NCBI GenBank assembly: GCA_024508725.1
Contig: JANINS010000003.1
Location: forward strand, 1,302,001-1,366,000
Reading direction: 5' to 3'
DNA length: 64,000 nucleotides
DNA from: Chitinophagaceae bacterium
Lineage (GTDB): Bacteria > Bacteroidota > Bacteroidia > Chitinophagales > Chitinophagaceae
Both the position numbers and the translations under genes were made by a program. Below, one piece after another: positions 45,321 through 53,102 of the stretch (positions are counted from its first letter, which is position 1; each line of letters starts with the position of its first letter). The notes beneath the pieces are model-generated. The model was not told the origin of the DNA. It worked only from the letters and a program-made list of their open reading frames with translations, and made no database searches.

Positions 45321-45998
45321 TTATGTGGTGAAGGTGGTTAAGTAAGCTTTACTTTTTCTATAGATCAGGTATTCTGCTACCATCAGGTTTCCAACAACAC
45401 TCATCCATAAACTCATTTCATAATTCAGCGTAAGCGGAACATCATACAAATAAAGAATAATGTAGTACACACGAAATGTTACAGCAGTAAGTGCCATGGC
45501 ATAACTTCTCATCATCCATATCTTATGGGCTAAAACATGCTTGTTGAGAATAGTAGTAAATCCTTTAAGTGTAAAGAAGAACCAGCTAATTGCCATGAAC
45601 ATGAATAAGCCTCTTTCTGCAAAACCTCCTTTGGCAAAAAAGCTCATATATAAACCCGTAGGTGCTCCAAGTAATAACACCACCATCACATACACTCTTC
45701 CACTCCACACATGTATTTTCTTTCTTTTCTTTAGAAGGTAAGATGAGAACTGCAGGAGTGCGGTGCCAATACAAAACATTCCTGCAAAAATGTGGATGTA
45801 GAAACTCCAGTTGTAGATCGGTTGTAAAAACAAAACTGCCCGTTCCTGGATAAAGCTGAAGTCCTTACTAAAATTGAAATAAGGAATGGTGTTCCATATT
45901 AACAGTAAACTAAAAAAAGAAATGGGAAGCCAGAAAAAAGTAACTGTAAACACCTGTTTTGTTCTTCGTAACGTAAGCAGCCTGATGTTCATAAACAA
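45321..45998 (-). CDS. DUF2306 family membrane protein
   Basis: This 225-residue protein has six or seven membrane helices. HIFAGMFCIGTALLQF, KKIHVWSGRVYVM and LAHKIWMMRSYAMALTAVTFRVYY give the conserved histidines and Arg of the DUF2306/COG5395 family, whose function is unknown. The residue-3 ATG is an alternative start. It is the first gene of a two-gene unit with the Pro-rich protein. Confidence 0.85.
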   Translation of the reverse strand: MFMNIRLLTLRRTKQVFTVTFFWLPISFFSLLLIWNTIPYFNFSKDFSFIQERAVLFLQPIYNWSFYIHIFAGMFCIGTALLQFSSYLLKKRKKIHVWSGRVYVMVVLLLGAPTGLYMSFFAKGGFAERGLFMFMAISWFFFTLKGFTTILNKHVLAHKIWMMRSYAMALTAVTFRVYYIILYLYDVPLTLNYEMSLWMSVVGNLMVAEYLIYRKSKAYLTTFTT

Positions 45999-46109
45999 CC
46001 GTTTAGTCTTGTAAGATGCTTTGCATATGAAAGTTCATAAGATGTTTTGTTACACGTTTGTTAAAGGGATGTAACGAAATGGTAAAAGCCTACAACTTAT
46101 CTTCGCTGC

Positions 46110-46697
46110 ATGATAGCGATCGATAATAAGCTGGTGAGTGATGATGTTGTGGAGGCTCAGTTTGTATGCGACCTGAATAAGTGCAAAGGTGGATGTTGTG
46201 AAGATGGTGATGCCGGAGCTCCGCTGGAAGATGACGAGAAAAATAAAATGCTCGAGGTGTACGAAACCGTGAAGCCTTACATGACCCTTGAAGGCGTGAA
46301 AGAAGTTGAACGGCAGGGCAAATTCATCTATGACCATGAGTTTGGCTGGGTAACTCCAACAATAGATGGGCAAATTTGTGCTTATGGTTTCAGAGATGAG
46401 TTTGGTATTATTAAATGTGCGATAGAAAAAGCTTACCTCGATGGTAAGATCGACTGGAAAAAGCCGATCAGCTGTCATTTATTCCCGATACGCATTACCA
46501 AAAGCAAAGAAGATCCGGACCTGGAATATGTAAACTATGAACCAAGGGAAGATCTTTGCAAGGCTGCCTGTTCATTGGGAAAGAAACTAAAAGTTCCAAC
46601 CTATGTTTTTCTGAAAGAAGCATTGATTCGTAAATATGGAGAAGAATTTTACGAAGCTTTGGAAGCTACCGCCGAACATTGGAAAGCAGTGAAATAA
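46110..46697 (+). CDS. DUF3109 family cysteine-rich protein
   Basis: This 195-residue cytoplasmic protein has the Cys clusters of the DUF3109/YkgJ-like family: DLNKCKGGCCEDGD, GQICAYGF, IIKCAI, ISCHLFPIRI and LCKAACSLG. These probably bind a metal or Fe-S cluster. The fold is small and the function unknown. The yeiH gene begins 14 bases after the stop. Confidence 0.88.
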   Translation: MIAIDNKLVSDDVVEAQFVCDLNKCKGGCCEDGDAGAPLEDDEKNKMLEVYETVKPYMTLEGVKEVERQGKFIYDHEFGWVTPTIDGQICAYGFRDEFGIIKCAIEKAYLDGKIDWKKPISCHLFPIRITKSKEDPDLEYVNYEPREDLCKAACSLGKKLKVPTYVFLKEALIRKYGEEFYEALEATAEHWKAVK

Positions 46698-46711
46698 ACT
46701 GCTACTGCTAT

Positions 46712-47656
46712 ATGAAGAAATACTTTGCCGAACACCCTACTTTATCACAGGTGTTGTTCTTTATCATGGTGATCATCTGCCTCGTTGGCTGGATATCACC
46801 ACCCATTGCATTGCTTTCAGGATTTTTATTTGCAGAACTAATCGGCCATCCTTTTCTGCAACTTAACAGTAAAGCCACTGCCCAGCTTTTAAAAATATGC
46901 GTGGTGTGCCTGGGATTTGGAATTGATCTTACTACTGCGATCCAAGCTGGTAAAGATGGATTTCTTTTTACAATAGCTACGATACTCATCACTATCGCTC
47001 TGGGTTTGTTCTTTGGTAAGTTGCTAAAAGTGAACAGGCAAACCACTCATCTTATTTCTTCCGGAACAGCAATTTGCGGTGGAAGTGCTATTGCAGCTGT
47101 TGCTCCAGTTATCAATGCATCGGATAGAGATATCTCTGTTTCTCTCGGAATTGTTTTCATGCTCAATTCTGTTGGCTTGTTACTCTTCCCGATTCTCGGG
47201 CATGCTTTCCATCTTACGCAACACGAATTTGGCCTGTGGAGTGCCATTGCCATTCACGACACCAGCAGTGTTGTGGGTGCTGCCACCACTTTCGGTGAAG
47301 AAGCTTTGCAAACCGCCACTGTTGTAAAACTTGCCAGAGCACTTTGGATCATTCCATTAGCGGTTGTTACGGCTTTTGTTTTCAGGTCGAAGGGAAAATC
47401 AGTGAAGATCCCGTGGTTTATTTTATGGTTTGTGCTGGCAATTGTGATCAATAGTTATGTAACTCAAATTTCAGAGATCACACCTCATGTAGTTGCGGCA
47501 GCAAGAAAAGGACTGGTGCTCACATTGTTCCTCATCGGTGCCGGACTTTCCATCAAACGCATCAAAGAAGTTGGCTGGAAACCTTTATTGCTGGGAATTA
47601 TACTTTGGTTCGTAATTTCGACCGTGTCTTTGATAGTGATCAAAAATTTTATGTAG
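46712..47656 (+). CDS. YeiH family putative sulfate exporter
   Basis: This 314-residue inner-membrane protein has about ten helices. It starts MKKYFAEHPTLSQVL and carries the family motif CGGSAIAAVAPVINA and the helix SAIAIHDTSSVVGAATTFG. The UPF0324/YeiH family is annotated as a putative sulfate exporter on weak grounds. An upstream in-frame ATG at 46679 overlaps the DUF3109 gene and is less likely. Repeats follow downstream. Confidence 0.88.
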   Translation: MKKYFAEHPTLSQVLFFIMVIICLVGWISPPIALLSGFLFAELIGHPFLQLNSKATAQLLKICVVCLGFGIDLTTAIQAGKDGFLFTIATILITIALGLFFGKLLKVNRQTTHLISSGTAICGGSAIAAVAPVINASDRDISVSLGIVFMLNSVGLLLFPILGHAFHLTQHEFGLWSAIAIHDTSSVVGAATTFGEEALQTATVVKLARALWIIPLAVVTAFVFRSKGKSVKIPWFILWFVLAIVINSYVTQISEITPHVVAAARKGLVLTLFLIGAGLSIKRIKEVGWKPLLLGIILWFVISTVSLIVIKNFM

Positions 47657-47685
47657 CAGAAGTTCGGTTCTTCGATTAAACTTTC

Positions 47686-47705
47686 GTTGCGTCGCACTCT
47701 TGTAC
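47686..47705 (-). repeat. Dispersed intergenic repeat, copy 4
   Basis: On the minus strand this is GTACAAGAGTGCGACGCAAC exactly, followed by GAAAGTTTAATCGAAGAACC. It lies just behind yeiH in opposite orientation to the gene, and begins a composite with the CGCAAAG element and copy 5. Confidence 0.8.
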
Positions 47706-47730
47706 TTCTTATACATTACTGAACCAGGAA

Positions 47731-47814
47731 GTATCGCAAAGTGCACAAAGAATACGCAAAGTTTGCTAAGATTCTTTGCGACCCTTTGCGAAATACTTAG
47801 CGTTCTTTGCGTTA
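47731..47814. repeat. CGCAAAG-rich inverted-repeat element, copy 2
   Basis: The segments TATCGCAAAGTGCACAAAG and ATACGCAAAG on one side and CTTTGCGACCCTTTGCGAA and GCGTTCTTTGCG on the other form an imperfect inverted repeat. It is related to 37453-37552 and is flanked by copies 4 and 5 of the dispersed core. Confidence 0.75.
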
Positions 47815-47845
47815 CTGAAGAAGATCAACAACGTTCTGGACGATG

Positions 47846-47861
47846 AAGTGAGTGACACAAC
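47846..47861 (+). repeat. Dispersed intergenic repeat, copy 5 (variant)
   Basis: AAGTGAGTGACACAAC matches the 3' part of the variant core seen at copy 2. It is flanked on both sides by GACGATGA (47840-47847 overlapping its start, and directly behind it), which might be a short direct repeat. Confidence 0.6.
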
Positions 47862-47928
47862 AGACGATGAGGAAAGAACGGAACGCCAGCTAAATAAAAT
47901 CGCTATTAACAATTGACCATTCACAACC

Positions 47929-49308
47929 ATGTCAGAATCCGCATCTTCATTTATAGTTAAAAGCCAGCTCAAGGCAAGAGATCTTGAGCATCGCAAAAAG
48001 ATCAACTTCAATATTGGCAAGTACAATGCAACAGTGCCTGTTGGTAAAGAACAGTTCAGTGATGTATTGCTTGCTCGTGAGAAAGCCAAGCAGGTAAAAT
48101 GGAAAGCTATTGAACACCTGGATAAATACCTGGAGCAATTCGATATTGAAACAAGTAAACGTGGTACAAAAGTGCTGTGGGCAGAAACTGCTGAACAGGC
48201 ATTGGAGCATGTTGGCCGAATTTGTAAAGAGAAGAATTGTCGTACGCTGGTGAAGAGTAAGAGTATGGTTACGGAAGAAATTCACCTGAATAAGTTCCTG
48301 GAGAAAGAAGGAATTGAAAGTGTTGAGACAGATCTTGGAGAATACATTCAGCAGTTAGATGATGAACCACCTTATCATATCGTTACTCCTGCAATGCACA
48401 AGAGCAAAGAAGATGTGGCGAAGTTGTTTGCTGAAAAATTAGGAACAGATCCTGCTGCAACACCTGAGCAACTTACATTGGTTGCAAGAGAAAAATTGCG
48501 GCAGAAATATGTACAGGCAGAAGTAGGTGTTACCGGTGCAAACTTCATCATCTCTGACATCGGTGGAATTGCTGTTACAGAAAATGAAGGAAATGCAAGA
48601 TTGAGTTGTGCCTGGCCGAAAACGCATATCGTAATTGCAGGGATAGAAAAAGTACTTCCTTCCATTTCTGATCTTGCTTTGTTCTGGCCTTTGCTCTCTA
48701 CGTTTGGAACAGGGCAAAAAGTAACGGTTTATAATTCCATTATCACTGGTCCAAAGCAAGCCAATGAAACGGATGGCCCGGAAGAGATGTATGTGATATT
48801 GCTCGACAATGGCAGAACCAACTTACTTGCCAATGCTGCAGCGAGAGAAGCGTTGTATTGCATTCGATGTGGTGCTTGTTTAAATGCATGTCCTGTTTAT
48901 AAGAACATTGGTGGACATACTTACGAAACAACGTACAGCGGTCCGATCGGTAGTGTGATCACGCCACACCTGAAAGACATGGATGAGTATAAGCACTTAA
49001 GTTATGCTTCATCCTTGTGTGGAAACTGTACAGAGGTTTGTGCTGTTCGTATCAATCTGCATGAATTGCTTTTAGAGAACAGGAGAGAGTCTGTATTAGT
49101 TGGCAGTGCCGGAATTGCAGAACGAATTGCATGGAAGGCCTGGAAGAAAGCAAGCCTTAGCCGTAGTATGATGAACATGAGTAATGGTAAGGTGAAGAAT
49201 TGGGTGGTGAATAAAATGTTCAAGAGCTGGACAAGAAGCAGGAGTGATCTTAACTTCAGCCAGAAGACGTTCAATCAAATGTGGGAAGAATTCAGAAGTG
49301 ATCTATAG
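47929..49308 (+). CDS. lutB: LutB/LldF-type lactate utilization iron-sulfur protein
   Basis: This 459-residue protein has an N-terminal LUD domain (residues about 60-300, VGVTGANFIISDIGGIAVTE) and a C-terminal ferredoxin-like part with two 4Fe-4S motifs (CIRCGACLNACPVY and CGNCTEVC). LutB works with LutA and LutC to oxidise L-lactate to pyruvate. Neither lutA nor lutC is adjacent, so the partners must lie elsewhere. It is followed after 2 bases by the DUF7033 deacetylase gene. Confidence 0.88.
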   Translation: MSESASSFIVKSQLKARDLEHRKKINFNIGKYNATVPVGKEQFSDVLLAREKAKQVKWKAIEHLDKYLEQFDIETSKRGTKVLWAETAEQALEHVGRICKEKNCRTLVKSKSMVTEEIHLNKFLEKEGIESVETDLGEYIQQLDDEPPYHIVTPAMHKSKEDVAKLFAEKLGTDPAATPEQLTLVAREKLRQKYVQAEVGVTGANFIISDIGGIAVTENEGNARLSCAWPKTHIVIAGIEKVLPSISDLALFWPLLSTFGTGQKVTVYNSIITGPKQANETDGPEEMYVILLDNGRTNLLANAAAREALYCIRCGACLNACPVYKNIGGHTYETTYSGPIGSVITPHLKDMDEYKHLSYASSLCGNCTEVCAVRINLHELLLENRRESVLVGSAGIAERIAWKAWKKASLSRSMMNMSNGKVKNWVVNKMFKSWTRSRSDLNFSQKTFNQMWEEFRSDL

Positions 49309-49310
49309 CA

Positions 49311-50600
49311 ATGCTCATCTACTCAGAAAAGATAACTCCCCGGCTACAGTATATTGTAAACACATTGTTTGCAGGAAATGAAGTACAGGTTACAGATTCT
49401 TCTGCTGATTTTTTTAATTATACCGGAGCAAAGATCAACTACTCAAAAAAGCGATTTTCAGAAAATGAATTGCTTATCTGTTCTTCGGGTTTATTGTTTG
49501 AAACAGGCATTAAAGCTCAAAAAATACAATGTTCCGAATGGAATAATTTGAAAATATTTTTTCAAACGCATGGCGATATTCCTTTCGATATTTTTTCTGC
49601 TGCATTTTATCTCCTCGGCCGTTACGAAGAATATCTTCCCCATAAAAAAGACAGCTACGGGAGATATGCTCATGAAGAATCGTTGGCTTTTAAAGAAGGG
49701 TTTTTTCATCAGCCTTTGGTAAATCTGTGGAAACAGAAATTCTTTGAAATTCTAAGGCATAAATTTCCACAGTTACAGTTAAATGAATCAACGTTCTCTT
49801 TTCAACCAACTTACGATATTGATATTGCCTTCGCCTACAAAGGAAAGAGCTGGTATCGTAAGTTGGTGTCTAAGCTAAAAAAAGAATCTGCTATCATTAA
49901 CGGCAAAGATGTTTTTGATGTGTATGATTGGCTGGATGAACTACATCAGCAACATCATCTTTCGCCAACTTATTTCTTTCTGGTTGCAGATCGTAGAAGT
50001 AAATACGATAAGAATCTTTCTCCGAAATCTAAAGAATTACAACATCTCATTCGAAGAACAGCACAACAATATAAAGTAGGTATACATCCATCGTGGCAGA
50101 GTTTTCATGATGAGAACCTTTTGAAAAAAGAAATAACAAGACTTACATCAACCAGTCAAAAGAAGATTTCCGATTCAAGGCAACACTATATCCAGTTTGT
50201 TTTACCTCATACTTACAGAAAGCTGATCGAAAGCGGAATAACCGATGATTATTCAATGGGCTATGGAAGTATTAATGGATTCCGGGCTTCTTATTGCTCC
50301 TCTTTTTATTGGTATGATCTTATGAAGGAACAAGAAACATCTTTGCAACTCCATCCTTTCTGTTACATGGAAGCAAATTCTTTTTTTGAACAAAAACTTT
50401 CGTCTGAGGAAGCAGCCAAAGAGTTGCAACAGTATCACGATTCAGTAAAACAAGTTAACGGTACATTGATCACCATTTTTCACAATCATTTTCTTACTGA
50501 ACAGGAACAATGGAAGCCATGGAGAGAGATGTACAAGGCTTTTCTACAGAAAAATTTTCCGCAACAGCTCACATCTCCTTCTCTGCAGCAACCGTTGTAG
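49311..50600 (+). CDS. DUF7033 / polysaccharide deacetylase-like protein
   Basis: This 429-residue protein has an N-terminal DUF7033 region (PFDIFSAAFYLLGRYEEY, YAHEESLAFKEGFFHQPLVN). A deacetylase-like barrel follows, with a TYDIDIAFAYK motif in place of TFDDGP, IHPSW, and HYIQFVLPHTYRKL. It is not predicted to be exported. The family is common in Bacteroidota and is thought to act on envelope or surface glycans. The 2-base gap after lutB suggests one transcript. Its end overlaps the convergent EamA gene by 32 bases. Confidence 0.82.
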   Translation: MLIYSEKITPRLQYIVNTLFAGNEVQVTDSSADFFNYTGAKINYSKKRFSENELLICSSGLLFETGIKAQKIQCSEWNNLKIFFQTHGDIPFDIFSAAFYLLGRYEEYLPHKKDSYGRYAHEESLAFKEGFFHQPLVNLWKQKFFEILRHKFPQLQLNESTFSFQPTYDIDIAFAYKGKSWYRKLVSKLKKESAIINGKDVFDVYDWLDELHQQHHLSPTYFFLVADRRSKYDKNLSPKSKELQHLIRRTAQQYKVGIHPSWQSFHDENLLKKEITRLTSTSQKKISDSRQHYIQFVLPHTYRKLIESGITDDYSMGYGSINGFRASYCSSFYWYDLMKEQETSLQLHPFCYMEANSFFEQKLSSEEAAKELQQYHDSVKQVNGTLITIFHNHFLTEQEQWKPWREMYKAFLQKNFPQQLTSPSLQQPL

Positions 50601-51483
50601 ATTTTTCTTTCATGCTGTGATTTACCAGGTAAACTCCTGCAATAGTGATCACTGTTCCAATCAACAAGTCTATTGTTAATGGCTCCGTCAACAAAACCGA
50701 ACCGATGAGCATTGCTACGATTGGATTAATATAAGCATAAAGCGAAGCAATGCCAGCCGGCAGATATTTCATCGAATAAATAAAACAAACAAAAGCAACA
50801 CAAGAACCTGCCAGCACCAGGTAAACCAATCCACCCCAGGCCTGCAATGGCATTTCAGCTACAGGAATATGTTGTCCGGTTAAAAAAGAAATACCTGCAA
50901 TGAACGGGGCACTCATTACCATTTGCCAGCCCATTCCGTAGTAAGGATTCATGTTCATCTTCTTTCTTGCCACCATAATAGTTCCGATGCTCCATGAAAG
51001 TGTAGCAATTAAACCAAGCACTACTCCGAAAATGTAATCATCTGTTTGGTGATGAAATGCACTGTCATAAAATACAAATGCAATTCCGCCGATGCCAAGA
51101 AATAATCCGAGAAAAGTGAGCAGCTTCACTTTCGTTCTAAAAAATATCATTTCAATGATCACAACAAATAGTGGAAACAATGCTCCGATCAAGGCACCTA
51201 AACCGCTTGAAACATATTTGATGCTCCATGTACTTAAACCATTAGCGAAGATCAACAGGAAAAATGCAACCAATAGCAGTGAACGTAATTGGTGCAGTTT
51301 GGGCCAAGGCTCGCCTTTTAGCTTGAAGAAGATGATGAACACCAATCCGGCAAGTAATTGTCTTATGGCAGAGATCTGTAATCCCGGAACTTTCGTAACG
51401 GCGATCTTGCTGGCTACCCAGGTGCTTCCCCAGATAAAACTGGTGGCACACAATGCTAAATATGCTTTTTGTTTATTGGTCAA
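50569..51483 (-). CDS. EamA/DMT family transporter
   Basis: This 304-residue inner-membrane protein has ten helices in two EamA halves (LCATSFIWGSTWVASKIA in the first, LIATLSWSIGTIMVARKKM in the second; PAGIASLYAYINPIVAMLIG at the end). It is a drug/metabolite efflux-type transporter of unknown substrate. It lies downstream of purH on the same strand with a dispersed repeat between them. Confidence 0.88.
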   Translation of the reverse strand: MTNKQKAYLALCATSFIWGSTWVASKIAVTKVPGLQISAIRQLLAGLVFIIFFKLKGEPWPKLHQLRSLLLVAFFLLIFANGLSTWSIKYVSSGLGALIGALFPLFVVIIEMIFFRTKVKLLTFLGLFLGIGGIAFVFYDSAFHHQTDDYIFGVVLGLIATLSWSIGTIMVARKKMNMNPYYGMGWQMVMSAPFIAGISFLTGQHIPVAEMPLQAWGGLVYLVLAGSCVAFVCFIYSMKYLPAGIASLYAYINPIVAMLIGSVLLTEPLTIDLLIGTVITIAGVYLVNHSMKEKSTTVAAEKEM

Positions 51484-51525
51484 TTTTTATCAGGTGGTCA
51501 GCTGTTATACTACTATGATGCTTCT

Positions 51526-51545
51526 GTTGCGTCGCACTCTTGTAC
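51526..51545 (-). repeat. Dispersed intergenic repeat, copy 6
   Basis: On the minus strand this is GTACAAGAGTGCGACGCAAC exactly, followed by AGAAGCATCATAGTAGTATA and CAGCTG. It lies in the 81-base gap between purH and the EamA gene, in gene orientation. Confidence 0.8.
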
Positions 51546-51564
51546 TGCAACAAACATTTCAGCA

Positions 51565-53076
51565 TTAATGCCTGAAGTGTCTCATTCCTGTTAACACCAT
51601 TGCAAGATTATTCTGCACACAATAATCAATGCTGTCTTTATCTCTGATCGATCCGCCGGGTTGAATAAATGCTGTAATTCCTTCTGCATGTGCCATCTTC
51701 ACACAATCATCAAATGGAAAGAATGCATCGCTGGCCAATACAGCACCTTTCAGATCAAAATTGAACTGCTTCGATTTTTCTATCGAGTGACGTAAAGCAT
51801 CAACCCTGCTCGTTTGTCCACAACCTTTACCGATCAGTTGCTTGTTCTTTACTAAAGCAATGGCATTACTTTTAAGATGTTTACAAACAAGATTGGCAAA
51901 CTCAAGATCTGCTTTTTCATCTGCATTACATTTTCTTCCACCGGCCTCATTCCACTCGTTATAACTGCCTTCGTCTTTATTTTGATACAATGTTCCGTTA
52001 AGTAAAGATTTGTGCTGTTGATATTGTTGCTCAGTTGTTTGATTTAGCTGGAGTAAAATCCTGTTCTTTTTACTTTGAAGGATCTGTAATGCATCAGCAT
52101 CATAAGCTTTTGCGATCAATACTTCGAAGAATATCTCGTTAATGGCTTGTGCTGTTACTGCATCGATCGATCCATTGCAAACCAATACTCCGCCAAAAGC
52201 ACTTTCAGGATCTCCGGCTAAAGCGGCATCCCAACTTTCTTTAACTGTATTTCTTGATGCGATGCCACAAACATTCGTGTGTTTAATGATCGCAAAAGTG
52301 GTGTCGTTGAATTCTTCGATCAGTTGAATGGCTGCATCAACATCAACAAGATTATTATAAGAAAGTTCCTTGCCATGCAATTGTTTGAAAACATTATCCA
52401 GGTTGCCGTAGAATTTTGCTTCCTGGTGTGGATTTTCACCATAGCGCAATACTTTCTGATCTTTAGCTGATAGCTTTTGCAATGGGGTAACCGGATTGAA
52501 ATAATTATTGATGGCAATATCGTAATACATTACCACTTCAAATGCTCTGGCAGCAAAACTTCTTCTTTGATCTAAAGTTGTATTTCCTTTTTGATCGTCC
52601 AGTAACCTGTTCAGTTCTTCATATTGAGCTTTATCAGCAACAACCAAAACATCTTTATGGTTTTTTGCAGCAGCTCTGATCATCGATGGTCCGCCAATAT
52701 CTATTTTCTCGATGATCGCTGATTCTTCTTTGGTATTTCTCAACGTTTCTTCGAACGGATACAGATCAACTATCACAAGATCGATCTCTGGAATATTATA
52801 CTGATCCATTTCTTTCACGTCCTGCGATTCTGCTCTTCTCCCTAAAATTCCGCCAAAAACAACAGGGTGTAAGGTCTTCACTCTTCCTCCTAAAATAGAA
52901 GGATAGGTAGTAAGACTTTCTACCGCTATGCAAGGAATATTATTCTTTTGCAGAAACTCCTGTGTGCCGCCTGTTGAATAAATGGTGATGCCAAGGTCGT
53001 GAAGCTTTTTGCCGATCACATCAATTCCATCTTTATAGAAAACAGAAATGAGTGCCGACTGAATTTTCTTTTGCAT
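51565..53076 (-). CDS. purH: Bifunctional AICAR transformylase/IMP cyclohydrolase
   Basis: This 503-residue enzyme carries out the last two steps of purine synthesis. The N-terminal MGS-like IMP cyclohydrolase part has YSTGGTQ and GRVKTLHP. The C-terminal AICAR transformylase has AIIKHTNVCGIA, ESAFGGVLVCNG and SDAFFPFDDCV and ends with MVLTGMRHFRH. The length is normal. Other pur genes are not adjacent. Confidence 0.96.
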   Translation of the reverse strand: MQKKIQSALISVFYKDGIDVIGKKLHDLGITIYSTGGTQEFLQKNNIPCIAVESLTTYPSILGGRVKTLHPVVFGGILGRRAESQDVKEMDQYNIPEIDLVIVDLYPFEETLRNTKEESAIIEKIDIGGPSMIRAAAKNHKDVLVVADKAQYEELNRLLDDQKGNTTLDQRRSFAARAFEVVMYYDIAINNYFNPVTPLQKLSAKDQKVLRYGENPHQEAKFYGNLDNVFKQLHGKELSYNNLVDVDAAIQLIEEFNDTTFAIIKHTNVCGIASRNTVKESWDAALAGDPESAFGGVLVCNGSIDAVTAQAINEIFFEVLIAKAYDADALQILQSKKNRILLQLNQTTEQQYQQHKSLLNGTLYQNKDEGSYNEWNEAGGRKCNADEKADLEFANLVCKHLKSNAIALVKNKQLIGKGCGQTSRVDALRHSIEKSKQFNFDLKGAVLASDAFFPFDDCVKMAHAEGITAFIQPGGSIRDKDSIDYCVQNNLAMVLTGMRHFRH

Positions 53077-53102
53077 TGCCCGAATTTGAAAGAAGTGAGA
53101 TG

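Noticed and set aside
37453-47814. CGCAAAG-rich elements as CRISPR arrays
   Set aside because: The motifs are not evenly spaced and form inverted rather than direct repeats; no cas genes are present.
47846-47861. GACGATGA flanking copy 5 as a transposon target duplication
   Set aside because: No such duplication flanks the other six copies, and 8 bases of similarity can arise by chance.
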